Shown: positions 9,080 to 18,027 of the stretch, piece by piece
How positions within the stretch are numbered: the stretch's first letter is position 1
Layout of the letters: the number at the start of each line of letters is the position of its first letter
Source of the DNA: an uncultured Pseudomonadota bacterium
GTDB lineage: Bacteria > Myxococcota_A > Bradymonadia > Bradymonadales > Bradymonadaceae
Direction of reading: 5' to 3'
NCBI GenBank assembly: GCA_913057905.1
Contig: CAJXPB010000011.1
Location: 1 to 64,000, forward strand
Length of the DNA: 64,000 nucleotides
Made by a program: the position numbers and the translations under genes
The notes under the pieces: generated by a model
Database searches by the model: none
The model's input: the letters and a program-made list of their open reading frames with translations, nothing else
Told to the model about the DNA's origin: nothing

Positions 9080-9214
9080 ATGAATCGTGACGCCGATCCG
9101 AGACCGTCCGCCTCCGGACCGACCTGGGTGGAGATCACTCTCTCCGTACTGGTGGTCCTCTGCTACGCCATCGCGTTTGTCCGACGGACCGGCGCCGTCG
9201 AGATCGCCCTGTGA
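9080..9214 (+). CDS. Small single-span membrane protein (44 aa)
   Basis: An ATG at 9080 opens a 44-residue frame ending in TGA at 9212-9214. A polar N-terminus (MNRDADPRPSASGPT) leads into one hydrophobic segment, WVEITLSVLVVLCYAIAFV, then RR and a short tail. By the positive-inside rule this suggests a single membrane span with the C-terminus inside. The ribosome site is weak. It precedes the unknown gene at 9324 by 110 bp on the same strand. No family is recognised; a chance ORF is possible. Confidence 0.35.
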   Translation: MNRDADPRPSASGPTWVEITLSVLVVLCYAIAFVRRTGAVEIAL

Positions 9215-9323
9215 CGAACGGGCATTCCCCCCTACAATAGATCGGTGCATAGAAGGGAGCATTCGTCGGGGTCTCTCCCTCGACGAGACGTTGACACATC
9301 AAACCTGATCGTTGGAGGGCTCG

Positions 9324-10592
9324 ATGGCTGTACTGACACCGGAACTCGACGAGCATCTCACCGAAGCTGCTTCGACCTGGACTCGCCTCCAGCGGCTCAA
9401 CAAACGGGGCTCGGACTCTCCGGCTGAGTACATGGACAGCTCGGAGGAGCGCCGCGAAGTCGAGTCTCAACTCGAGGAGACATTGCTGAAGCTCGGCAGT
9501 CAGATCGTCGAGGCGTACGTGTCAGGCGAACTCCAAGACACAGGCGGGACCGACGTAGAGAGCCGGCAGCATCGTGATCGCGCCTACGAGCACGACAGCG
9601 ATCCGGTCGAACCGCCACGGGACGCCCCGCCGACCCCCTATGATCTTCAGTCTTTAGAGGGTGACGAGCCCAAACGCCCGGATTCTCTGCCGCCGAGAAA
9701 CCGTCATTCACGCGGCGTCCGGCCGTCGGTCGATTTCCGAGACGGCACCGAATCGGACCGTCGCGCGATCGTGGACCCCTCGACGGTCCGCGTCGATTCC
9801 GGCAGCAAACGAAGCTCCAGCGACGTCGATGATCTCCCACCGGAGACGACGGTATTCCCGGATCTCAAAGAGGAATTGTCGGATCCGCCCGAGGCTCTGC
9901 ACGGAGAGCGCGATCTCGAATTCGAGCTGGGGACACTGGAGACGGCCGCCGACGAGGATCATCGCGAAAAATGGCGAGCCCTGCCCGATGATGTGCACCG
10001 GGCGTTTCTGGGACACGTGGTGGCCAGGCTGCGCCGCACGCAGGTCGCCGGCCAGCGCATCCATCCCGATCAGCCCTCGTATCCTGAAAGTCGCATTGCG
10101 CCGCTGTTTCGGGCTCTGACCCGACACTCGAAGATCTATCAACCCGGGTTCGTCCACGGCCTGAGCCGGAATCACGAACCACGCTACGACAATTGGCTCC
10201 AGGAGGCGCGTCGATGGCGGACCCGCCTGGAGGATCTGGCAGTCAAGTACTACGGCGGCGACGGCACCGGCGACAGCGACGGGGCCGACAAAGCGGAGGA
10301 TAGAGCGGACGACGAGAACAATTCGCTCGATGCTCTGGCTCAGGTCGACGCGATGATCGAGGCGGTCGACGAAGGCGACAGCGACGCCGAATGCCTGGTC
10401 GAGCTCGTCTACAGCTATCTGGATGCCGGCATCCTGGAACCCGATGACAGCAGACTCGCACAGCTACTGGAGGGGCATGCCGACCCCTTTGGTCCAAACC
10501 GATTCCCCCGGTTGCATGACCACCTACACGACGACTCTTCGGAAGAACCCTCGGATTCGAGGGAGGCGACGAGATTCGGGATCTCGACCTGA
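9324..10592 (+). CDS. Hypothetical acidic protein (422 aa)
   Basis: ATG at 9324 is preceded by a clear GGAGGG ribosome site at 9314-9319; an in-frame TTG at 9312 is not needed. Residues 1-75 look helical (TPELDEHLTEAASTWTRLQRL). Residues 80-210 form a very polar, disordered-looking stretch rich in Asp, Arg and Ser. The second half (RALPDDVHRAFLGHVVARLRR onward) is again helical and contains the aromatic-rich segment YQPGFVHGLSRNHEPRYDNW. No signal peptide, membrane span or known motif is seen. The gene converges on the leftward gene at 10600 with a 7-bp gap. Confidence 0.75.
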   Translation: MAVLTPELDEHLTEAASTWTRLQRLNKRGSDSPAEYMDSSEERREVESQLEETLLKLGSQIVEAYVSGELQDTGGTDVESRQHRDRAYEHDSDPVEPPRDAPPTPYDLQSLEGDEPKRPDSLPPRNRHSRGVRPSVDFRDGTESDRRAIVDPSTVRVDSGSKRSSSDVDDLPPETTVFPDLKEELSDPPEALHGERDLEFELGTLETAADEDHREKWRALPDDVHRAFLGHVVARLRRTQVAGQRIHPDQPSYPESRIAPLFRALTRHSKIYQPGFVHGLSRNHEPRYDNWLQEARRWRTRLEDLAVKYYGGDGTGDSDGADKAEDRADDENNSLDALAQVDAMIEAVDEGDSDAECLVELVYSYLDAGILEPDDSRLAQLLEGHADPFGPNRFPRLHDHLHDDSSEEPSDSREATRFGIST

Positions 10593-10599
10593 CAGCCCG

Positions 10600-11646
10600 T
10601 CAGCGGCTGTCGAGCACCCTTCGCCAGACGTCGATCAGTCGGCCGACATGCTGCGGGATCTCTCGCAGGGACGGCTCGGGGAGTTCGGGAAGATCATCGG
10701 GGTCCAGCAGGTCGATCGGGCTGTCGAGCTGCGGAAGGACATACCGCATCGACAGGATCGCCCGGACCCGGTCGGGTGTCAGGGTCTCCTGCTGCTCTTC
10801 CGGGTTCTGGAGCGTGACCTCGGTCAGAAACAGCGACAGGGTATTTCGTGCGCGCTCGGGGTCGGTGAGCGCGGCTAACACCGTACACAGCGGGGCCGCC
10901 TGGCCGCCGGCGACGCTGACTCCGAGGGCGGCCGAGACCAGCGAGTCGAGGTTCATCCAGGCCATCCATCCCGCTGCCACGCGCTGCTGACGGGGCGAAC
11001 CGTCGCCCAGGGCCTTTGCCAGCAGCGTTTCGTCGGGCGCATCGGACTCACGAAAGTAGCGGGCAAGCCGCTCGGCGGCCTCGTCGATGTCGGCGACGGG
11101 GCGTTCGAATGCATCGGCCACATCCTCGTCGACCTCCAGACGTCCGGAACCCGCGTCGTCCATCCGGCGACGCGCCCGTTCGACCAGCTCCGGGACCCGA
11201 GTCTCGAGTCGGGTCCGAAACATGGGCGCCGGGTCTGTCCCGAGGTACCGCGCCAGCATCGCGGCGGCCTCATCGGAGTCGAGGTCCTCGAGCCGCGAGA
11301 CCACGAGGTCGAACTTTCGTTTCTCGGCGTCGAATTCCTGGCGAGCCAGCTCCACGAGCTTGTAGGTGGGGCCGTACGGGTGAATGCCCAGCAGTGGAAG
11401 GTTTGCCTCCAGGGCGTGGCCGATGGCGGCCTCGAGCCGAGCCGGGAGTTGGTGCGACTTCAGCGGCTCGGCGATCGCAGGGTGTTCGGCCAGATGAAAC
11501 ACAACCTGCAGGTCGGGCCACGGCTCGGAGTCGCGCGGCTGCATGAGCTCGACGAGTTTGTCGACGCGTTCGTCGGGCCACTTCCCCGACGCGTCGGGCT
11601 GCCCCTCCAGGATGTCATCGATCTGCGCTTGAGCCGTCCCGGCCAT
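10600..11646 (-). CDS. Hypothetical helical protein (348 aa)
   Basis: The ATG at 11646 overlaps the stop codon of the upstream lipoprotein gene by one base (TAATG), a classic coupled start; the open frame extends further up but over unlikely sequence. The protein has no signal peptide. It is mostly helical and acidic, with repeated patterns such as LDSDEAAAMLARYLGTD and DIDEAAERLARYFRESDA that resemble HEAT-like or alpha-solenoid packing. Translational coupling suggests that its level is tied to the surface protein encoded upstream. Function unknown. Confidence 0.8.
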   Translation of the reverse strand: MAGTAQAQIDDILEGQPDASGKWPDERVDKLVELMQPRDSEPWPDLQVVFHLAEHPAIAEPLKSHQLPARLEAAIGHALEANLPLLGIHPYGPTYKLVELARQEFDAEKRKFDLVVSRLEDLDSDEAAAMLARYLGTDPAPMFRTRLETRVPELVERARRRMDDAGSGRLEVDEDVADAFERPVADIDEAAERLARYFRESDAPDETLLAKALGDGSPRQQRVAAGWMAWMNLDSLVSAALGVSVAGGQAAPLCTVLAALTDPERARNTLSLFLTEVTLQNPEEQQETLTPDRVRAILSMRYVLPQLDSPIDLLDPDDLPELPEPSLREIPQHVGRLIDVWRRVLDSR

Positions 11647-14240
11647 TACGCCGCCTCCTCGTCGGCGCGGCGGCGTCGGCTCAAGACGACGGCACCGAGA
11701 GCGGTCAAGATCAACACGAACCCGCCGACCGGTGAACCACCGGAGGTCGAATGGCAGCCCCCGTTTCCATTGCCGTTTCCGGCCTCCTCCTCGTCGATGC
11801 ACTCACCACCGTCGCAGACGTACCCTTCGATGCACTGGTCGTCGTTGTCGCACGAACTCAGGCAGGACGACTCGTCGGCGCAGGCGGTATACGGGTCGCA
11901 GGAAGTCGTCGCCCGCATATCCTCCTGGCAGACGCCGTCGCCACTGCAGGTGGCGGGCTCGGTAATGACGCCGTCTTCGCAGATCTTGTCACGACACTGG
12001 ACATCGGTGCCATATTGGGTGCATTCGCCCTCCCCGTTGCAGGTGCCCGTGGACCCACAGGTCTGTTCGGGCTGCGCGGAGCAATTCCCGGGTTCGCCTG
12101 GCGGCTCCTGGCCGGCCGGTACCGGGGCACACTTACCGTTGCGCTCTCCGGTGATGCTGTTTTCGCAGGCCTCACACGCCCCGCCGCAAGCACTTTCACA
12201 GCAATATCCATCCTCGTTGACGCCGCCGATGCATTCTCCGCCGCTCAGACAAAAATCGCTCGAGACACACGGTCCACCTCCGAAGCCCCGAGCCTGGGTC
12301 CATTGAAGGGCGGCGACATCACCGAACCCGTTGACCACAACGCCGGGCCGGATGGGCAGGGAATCGCTGCCCTGAAGCCGACGGACCATCCCGTCGTCTC
12401 CCCCGACGAGGTACTCGCTTCCGTTAAATGAGATGTCCCGGACGGGGAGGTCGTACAATACGTTTCGAATCTGGCGATTTCCGTCGATTTCGATGACGGT
12501 ACCCTGGGCATCAACACGTACGACCAGCCCGCCGCTTCCGCCCATCAGCCATTCTCGGCCGTTCCATTCGACGGCGTAGAAACTCCCGTCGACATCGAAG
12601 ACTTCATTGGGCTCTTCGACGACCGTGTCGTCCTCGGCGATAATCGTGAACGCGCCCTTGCCGTTTCTCGTCCCGACAATCGCCCAGTTCCCCCCATCGA
12701 AGCCGGCGGCCTCGATGGTATCCATATCGACGCTCACCGGGTTCTGGTACGGCGACACATCCCGCCGGAGCCGCTGGTACCGGGCATTGGCACTGAAAAT
12801 GCCAAAGAAACTACTTGTGTACTCGATATCGACCAGTTCCTCGCCGTCCAGAAACGTCTGTACATCGCTCACGGTTCCGTCTGTCTGGAGCTCGACGACG
12901 GATCCAGCGGTCCCGGCCATGACGAATTGTGAGCCATTCCACACCACATCGTTCCAACGGGTCACGCCGCCGACCGATTGAATGTCGGCCATGGGAGTCC
13001 CATCGGGATTGAGCCGTCGGTAGCTGCCGCCCGACCCGACGACCACGATGGTTCCGCCGCCGGCCGCGGCAGCCTCGATCGACTCGCCGCCGAAGAGACC
13101 CTGATTTTGATAGAGAGGTTCGAGGTTCGAGTCGAGCTTCTGGACGGTCGAAGAATCGCCGAGCCCGACCATCCAGGCCGCGTCCCCACCGGCGCCCGAC
13201 AGTGAACGTGCAGCCGTGGGGGGCTTCGAGTGCGGAAGGGTTTTGACCGAGCCCGTCGGACTGGCATTGCCGTCGAGCAGCCGCATGCTGCCGTTCTGGC
13301 CCAGCGCGAGCCATCCCGACTGGCCGCCGGTCAAATTACGGATGGCCTGGCCGTCCGAGAAGACGGTCTCCCAGGAGAGCGGACCGAGGTCGTTCGCGGC
13401 ATCGTAGGTAGCCACCGAACCATCTGCGCTGCCCAGAACCACGGTCGAACCCTCAGCAGTTGCGGTCACAATCTCCTTGTTGGGCGCAACGGTCACCGCC
13501 GCCGATGCACCGGCTTCGGAGACCTTGAGAGCATCGCTCGCGTTGAAGACCACCCAATCACCGCCGGCTCGTACGATCGAAACAATCGGCGAGCCCGAAC
13601 CGAGCTGACCGATGAGATTTCCCGAGGTGATCGAGTCCTCGTTCACCTCGACGAGGTCGCCCTGGGAGCTTCCGACGAGCCAACTGTCGGCTCCCCTCGC
13701 CCCGGCGGTGATCTCGGTTCCGGCGAGCTGGGAATTGACCGTTCCCGCAGTGAATGGCTGACCATCTCGATCGATCAACTGCACACGCCCGTTGGTGCCG
13801 CCGGCGAGCCAGCTATCTTCACCGAACGACAGGAAGTTGAGCTGGTCGGGGTTGTTGCTCCCACCGGCGAAGACGGGGCGGCGTGCCCCCTGATCGCGAC
13901 CATCGGCATCCAGCAGTTGAATCCAACCGCTGTCGGATCCGACCAACCATCCCTCGCTGCCCAGGGTGCCGTAGGCGACACCGGCTCCGTCATTGACGGA
14001 CCGGGCCGTCACCGTATCGGGTTCCCCATTATCGCCATTGACCACATCAGCGCGCCCCGATGCGCCGACAGCCACCCATTGTTCGACCTCGGCCTCCAGA
14101 GTCTGTCGGGACTGGGCCGGCGCTGCATTGTCCGTCGCCGGTCCCGTCGAATCACTCGAGTGGTTTGTCTGAGCAGGCTCACCACAGGCCGCCACCAGAA
14201 GCGCGGCCATTCCGTATCCAAGAAGCGTCCACCGTTTCAT
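11646..14240 (-). CDS. Surface beta-propeller protein with lipobox and MYXO-CTERM-like tail
   Basis: An 864-residue exported protein. The N-terminus MKRWTLLGYGMAALLVAAC is a lipoprotein signal with Cys19. Residues 50-640 contain many repeats of the type GxxxWLVGSDSGxxxLLD, which suggests one or more beta-propellers. Residues 655-810 are Cys-rich (CVSSDFCLSGGECIGG, CESACGGACEACE), a style common in myxobacterial secreted proteins. The C-terminus has GC, a hydrophobic segment (GGFVLILTALGAVVL) and RRRR, the layout of the MYXO-CTERM sorting tail cut by myxosortases. Carrying both a lipobox and a sorting tail is unusual. The stop overlaps the next gene start by one base. Binding partner unknown. 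Confidence 0.85.
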   Translation of the reverse strand: MKRWTLLGYGMAALLVAACGEPAQTNHSSDSTGPATDNAAPAQSRQTLEAEVEQWVAVGASGRADVVNGDNGEPDTVTARSVNDGAGVAYGTLGSEGWLVGSDSGWIQLLDADGRDQGARRPVFAGGSNNPDQLNFLSFGEDSWLAGGTNGRVQLIDRDGQPFTAGTVNSQLAGTEITAGARGADSWLVGSSQGDLVEVNEDSITSGNLIGQLGSGSPIVSIVRAGGDWVVFNASDALKVSEAGASAAVTVAPNKEIVTATAEGSTVVLGSADGSVATYDAANDLGPLSWETVFSDGQAIRNLTGGQSGWLALGQNGSMRLLDGNASPTGSVKTLPHSKPPTAARSLSGAGGDAAWMVGLGDSSTVQKLDSNLEPLYQNQGLFGGESIEAAAAGGGTIVVVGSGGSYRRLNPDGTPMADIQSVGGVTRWNDVVWNGSQFVMAGTAGSVVELQTDGTVSDVQTFLDGEELVDIEYTSSFFGIFSANARYQRLRRDVSPYQNPVSVDMDTIEAAGFDGGNWAIVGTRNGKGAFTIIAEDDTVVEEPNEVFDVDGSFYAVEWNGREWLMGGSGGLVVRVDAQGTVIEIDGNRQIRNVLYDLPVRDISFNGSEYLVGGDDGMVRRLQGSDSLPIRPGVVVNGFGDVAALQWTQARGFGGGPCVSSDFCLSGGECIGGVNEDGYCCESACGGACEACENSITGERNGKCAPVPAGQEPPGEPGNCSAQPEQTCGSTGTCNGEGECTQYGTDVQCRDKICEDGVITEPATCSGDGVCQEDMRATTSCDPYTACADESSCLSSCDNDDQCIEGYVCDGGECIDEEEAGNGNGNGGCHSTSGGSPVGGFVLILTALGAVVLSRRRRADEEAA

Positions 14241-14428
14241 CGTAGAAATATCCTCAACGCGAGAGTGGGTCCGACCAGATTGCTCGATAGTTCAACCGTC
14301 GAGATTGTGAATCATAAGCCCATCCCGATCAACTGACCCGCAACCGCGCAACAATTTCGGGGTGGGCGTCGAAAACATGATCGAGGGGGCAACTCCGCAT
14401 CAGTGGCTCCGAGGACGAAGGGGGACAG

Positions 14429-14941
14429 GTGGATTTGATAGCAGTGAGGCCGGGGGTGTTCAAGGACATCTGTCTGTGTAGCACGGAGCTGGACGGCGCG
14501 GACGTCCTGCGACTCAATCACATCTTCGATTGGCTGATCACGCGGGTCCGTGGCCGGCTCGACACCTCGGGGTTCGACCGTTCCGGATTGGAGCCGCCTG
14601 CGGATCAACCGACGTGGGAGGTCGCGCTGCCCTGGGGCGAGCGCGGGATCCTCGAGCTCGATCCGATGTGGCCGACGCTTCGGGTGAGCTCTATCGGGTT
14701 CGAGCCAGCCGCTCGGGCCTGGCCGGTGCCGGTAGATCTCCTCTCTGCGCGGGAGCGCCGCTATCTCGAAGTGGAGTGTCGATGGTCGAAACCGCGGTGC
14801 GTGGTACCGGAGTATCTCTCACCGAGAAGCGACCCCGACCGAGGTCTCGTCGAGGTGCTGTGTCGCGCGGCCACGTGGATGGGGCACGCTCACCACCATT
14901 CAGCCGACGTGCCACGGGTGCGGCTGGACCGGGCTGGATAA
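14429..14941 (+). CDS. Hypothetical protein (170 aa)
   Basis: The frame starts at GTG 14429 with GGGGGA a few bases upstream. The predicted protein has no signal peptide or membrane span, a normal mix of residues and several aromatic and Cys positions (DICLCSTEL, PTWEVALPWGERGILEL, YLEVECRWSKPRCVVPEYLSP). It ends in a His-rich stretch (WMGHAHHH). No family is recognised. A 188-bp gap separates it from the divergent lipoprotein gene upstream. Confidence 0.55.
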   Translation: MDLIAVRPGVFKDICLCSTELDGADVLRLNHIFDWLITRVRGRLDTSGFDRSGLEPPADQPTWEVALPWGERGILELDPMWPTLRVSSIGFEPAARAWPVPVDLLSARERRYLEVECRWSKPRCVVPEYLSPRSDPDRGLVEVLCRAATWMGHAHHHSADVPRVRLDRAG

Positions 14942-15341
14942 ACTCTACACCTAACCTCGAATCTTTTTCATGCTTTCCGGGTCCAAAAAGACTCTCACTC
15001 ATATTGGATAAGGAATCCTCCATGCTGCTGACACCGATGTCGCAGCACGGGGCGTTGCCCAAGGATCTTCGAACACCCTCCTCCCGGTGCATCCCTTCCA
15101 CACAACGAAGCACGCCCAGTGTAGTAATTTGAAGTAATTGATATTTCTGAAGTTCTTCGCTCCCGGGCGCACCCGGATCCCTCTGTTCCGTCGGGACAGC
15201 CCTATCTTGTTTAACGCAAAATAAAGTTGAATCATGTCATGAATTGGAAGCGCTGGAATAGCATCTGCATGTAACTCCGAACGCCGCGGGCAAATCCCCG
15301 CTGTGACAACGACGTTCATTTGGAACGATACGGAGGTACAC
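14942..15341. other. 400-bp intergenic region, AT-rich centre
   Basis: No convincing gene is present. The stretch 15120-15260 is clearly richer in A/T than its surroundings (for example TAATTTGAAGTAATTGATAT) and is the likely promoter area for the lipoprotein gene at 15342, but I cannot pick a well-spaced -35/-10 pair. The ribosome site GGAGG lies at 15332-15336. Confidence 0.4.
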
Positions 15342-16829
15342 ATGCGAAATCGCACGCTGATGACTGTATTCGGACTGAGTCTCTTTCTGGGACTGAGCGC
15401 CTGTGGAGAAGACAGACCGGGAGGGGGCGATACGGGCGTGGAAAATGATGGAGGCATGAACGACGGGAGCATGAACGACGGGGGCGACGACTTCTTCGGG
15501 ACGGCCACCGGCCAACTTCAGCAATCGCAAAACGAAGGCGAAAACGGGTCGATGAACGGTGGTTCGGTCGAGGGCTTCGCGGTGACCGCTCACCGAGTCT
15601 CGGGTCAGGGACGCACCTCGATCACCGGCGAATCCGGTGAAACCGACGCCGAAGGTAATTTCTCGGTCTCGGTGGACGTTCAATCGGCCATCAAGGACTT
15701 CGTGGTGTCGGCCCAAAAGGAGAGCGCCGGCTCCGGCGAAGTCATCGTCTCGAAGACCCTCGAGCAGGATGGCAGCGTGACCGTCGAGCCGATCTCGGTC
15801 GAATCGTCTGTCGAGTCAGACGTCTACGTCGAAGCCCGCAGCTCCGGTAGCTGGTCGGACGGTGGATGCGAGGGCTGCACGACCGCGCAGCTTCGCACCA
15901 TGATCGAGAGCAACACCGCCGCCCTGGTCGACGCCTCGGCCGATTACCAGTCCGACGTTCAGGCTGAAGCGAAGGCTGTTGTGGCCGGGATGAAGGCGTG
16001 GGAGCGGGGCCTTCAGGAGAACGCCGGCGCGGCTCAGGCGGATATCGACGCGGCTCTGGAAACTCAGACGACCGCCCGCGGCACCCTCTCGACGGCTCTG
16101 GCCGACGCGGAGTCGAGCTCCGAGGTTGAAGCGGCCATCGAGACCTACATCGATGCCGTGGCGACCGCCTACTCCGACAACAACATCGATGCGAAGATGC
16201 GCGGAGTCGCAGCGCAGTCGACCGCCGAAGCGATGACGGCGCTGCAGGCAGCCATGACGGCTCAAGCCAAGCAGCGTGCGCGGGTCAATGCCGAGCTTTG
16301 GCGCGCCCAGCGGGTGCACGCCGCCGTCGAGGCACACGCCGACGCGATGGCCGAATGGTCGCAATCTCGACAGGACGCCGTCGCACAGGCCTACACGGAC
16401 CTGCAGGCGGACCTGGAAGCTGCCGCCTCGGCGAGCAGCGATTTCGAAACGCAGCTCGAAGATGCGTGGGCCAACTACTGTTCCGATGTCCGAGCGGAAA
16501 TCTACGCCGCCCTGGAGGCCGAAGCCGACAGTGGCATCGACTTCGCCGGCTCGGTCAAAAGCGAGATCGATGCGGCCCTGTCGACGGCCCGCTCGACCTA
16601 CACGAGCGCACTCGACATCACCGCCGGGGCCTCCGCCGACGCCGCGGCTCAGACGAGCGTGCAGGCCTTCGGAAGCCTCTGGTCGTCGGTCAACGCCCAG
16701 GGCAACCTCGACATCGTCACCGGTGCGTCGGCGACGGCCACCGGCATCTCCGAGGGTAGCGCCGAATCCAGCCTCAAGGCGATGGCGCACCTGACGGCTC
16801 TCGCCGAGGTCTCGGGCTCCGGCCAGTAA
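15342..16829 (+). CDS. Ala-rich helical lipoprotein (495 aa)
   Basis: ATG 15342 follows GGAGG by 5 bp. The signal MRNRTLMTVFGLSLFLGLSAC has a clean lipobox, then a Gly/Asn/Asp linker with repeats of MNDGS type. Residues 50-165 look like a small beta domain (FAVTAHRVSGQGRTSI, TDAEGNFSVSVDV), similar to carboxypeptidase-regulatory-like folds. From residue 170 to the end the protein is extremely rich in Ala, Ser, Glu and Gln (AQADIDAALETQTTARGTLS) and should form long helices or a coiled coil. A CEGC pair near 180 and a single later Cys (NYCSD) could form disulfides. Probably a surface fibre or spacer; function unknown. Confidence 0.8.
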   Translation: MRNRTLMTVFGLSLFLGLSACGEDRPGGGDTGVENDGGMNDGSMNDGGDDFFGTATGQLQQSQNEGENGSMNGGSVEGFAVTAHRVSGQGRTSITGESGETDAEGNFSVSVDVQSAIKDFVVSAQKESAGSGEVIVSKTLEQDGSVTVEPISVESSVESDVYVEARSSGSWSDGGCEGCTTAQLRTMIESNTAALVDASADYQSDVQAEAKAVVAGMKAWERGLQENAGAAQADIDAALETQTTARGTLSTALADAESSSEVEAAIETYIDAVATAYSDNNIDAKMRGVAAQSTAEAMTALQAAMTAQAKQRARVNAELWRAQRVHAAVEAHADAMAEWSQSRQDAVAQAYTDLQADLEAAASASSDFETQLEDAWANYCSDVRAEIYAALEAEADSGIDFAGSVKSEIDAALSTARSTYTSALDITAGASADAAAQTSVQAFGSLWSSVNAQGNLDIVTGASATATGISEGSAESSLKAMAHLTALAEVSGSGQ

Positions 16830-16853
16830 CGACCGTACACACTCACCGACATC

Positions 16854-16880
16854 GAGCCGATCCCATCACGGGGTCGGCTC
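16854..16880 (+). terminator. Hairpin downstream of Ala-rich lipoprotein gene
   Basis: GAGCCGATCCC pairs with GGGGTCGGCTC across a short loop, 25 bp after the stop codon. A second inverted repeat (GCGCCCCTCG with CGAGGGGCGC) follows at about 16887-16930. There is no T-run, so intrinsic termination is only likely, not certain. Confidence 0.5.
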
Positions 16881-17039
16881 GCCGCAGCGCCCCTCGATTG
16901 CAGATCCCTCTCCCTGCGACGAGGGGCGCGGCTCTGTGTCGCGGTCGCGCAGCCTGCCTTGCTTTCTGGTCGCGCGGATTTATACGTTTCGTCAGCCGAT
17001 AACCCTTCCCTACTGACCCTTCACGTTCAGGAGAGTACC

Positions 17040-17492
17040 ATGGCGGAACCCCAGACACTGACAGACATCAAAGACGACATGAAGGCCGCAATGAAGGACC
17101 GCGACAAAGAGACCGTCGCGACCCTGAGGATGCTGATCTCGAGCCTCAACAACGCCACGATCGACCAGGGAGACGATCTGGATGAGGAGGCGGTCGTTCG
17201 CGTGCTCAACAAAGAGGCCAAGAAACGGCGCGAGGCGATCGAAGCCTACCGCGACGGCGGCCGCGAAGAGCAGGCCCAGAAGGAGGAGCGCGAGCTCGAG
17301 GTCATCAAAGAGTACTTGCCCGAGCAGCTCGACGACGAGGAAGTCGAGGAGATGATCGACGAGATCATCGAGAAGACCGGCGCCGAGTCGCCCGGAGACA
17401 TGGGCCAGGTGATGGGCCAGATCATGCCGAAGGTGAAGGGCCGCTTCGACGGCTCAAAGGTCAAGGACATGGTGCTGGCCAAGCTGAACTGA
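17040..17492 (+). CDS. GatB/YqeY domain protein
   Basis: A 150-residue protein of the YqeY family, which shares the tRNA-binding tail domain of GatB and GatE and is often found near dnaG and rpoD in other genomes. The family pattern is complete: DDMKAAMKDRDKETVATLRML at the start, RREAIEAYRDGGREE in the middle, then EYLPEQLDDEEVEEMI and the end motif KVKGRFDGSKVKDMVLAKL. The ATG follows AGGAG by 7 bp. Its exact role is not established; binding to tRNA or Asn/Gln amidotransferase function is inferred from the domain only. Confidence 0.92.
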   Translation: MAEPQTLTDIKDDMKAAMKDRDKETVATLRMLISSLNNATIDQGDDLDEEAVVRVLNKEAKKRREAIEAYRDGGREEQAQKEERELEVIKEYLPEQLDDEEVEEMIDEIIEKTGAESPGDMGQVMGQIMPKVKGRFDGSKVKDMVLAKLN

Positions 17493-17501
17493 CCGACCCA
17501 C

Positions 17502-17975
17502 TCAGTGCTGAGTGCTCGGGGAGTTTGCCACCCGGAAGGGAGCCTCTTCGAGCATCTCGAAGATCTCGGTGGTGCATTTGAGACCGCTGGTGGGGAATTC
17601 GATGGTATTTTCGTTGAATTTCCCCATGAAGAGGATCGGCTCGGCGGCGCGGTTGTATCCGAGTTCCACCAGGGTTCTCTCCGGGATGAACTCTTCCTCC
17701 GACAGATAGAGGGGTTCCTGAAGGATGTAGAACCCCTCGTCTTCCAGGGGCACCAGGGTATCGACGAAGGACTCGTCGCGTACCAGGTATCCCTTGTCGT
17801 GGAATTTCCACCGATTGTAGGCATTCGACGAGGGTAGCAGGATCAGCGGCGGCCCTTGCTGGGAGTGATTGTGGAAGTAAACCAGCAGGTTTTCACGAAC
17901 CCATTCCTCCTTGCCGGGAAGGGCTTGCGTGGTTTTGTAGAGGCCGCAGGCTGGTAGATCGGACGACGTGGCCAT
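17502..17975 (-). CDS. Hypothetical protein (157 aa)
   Basis: A compact, well-ordered looking cytosolic protein with many aromatic residues (LLVYFHNHSQQGPPLILLPS, YNRWKFHDKGYLV, LGYNRAAEPILFMGKFNENT). There is no signal peptide or membrane span. No Shine-Dalgarno sequence is visible before ATG 17975, so the start or even leaderless translation is open. It converges with yqeY (9-bp gap) and follows the gene at 18028 on the same strand by 52 bp. I do not recognise the family. Confidence 0.7.
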   Translation of the reverse strand: MATSSDLPACGLYKTTQALPGKEEWVRENLLVYFHNHSQQGPPLILLPSSNAYNRWKFHDKGYLVRDESFVDTLVPLEDEGFYILQEPLYLSEEEFIPERTLVELGYNRAAEPILFMGKFNENTIEFPTSGLKCTTEIFEMLEEAPFRVANSPSTQH

Positions 17976-18027
17976 CAGTAGAGAAATTTAGGTCTGGGGA
18001 GCGGGGAACATATCGGCATCGGTCGGA

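Noticed and set aside
14312..14608. Minus-strand ORF of 98 codons
   Set aside because: No ribosome site, unusual composition, and it overlaps the better-supported plus-strand gene at 14429.
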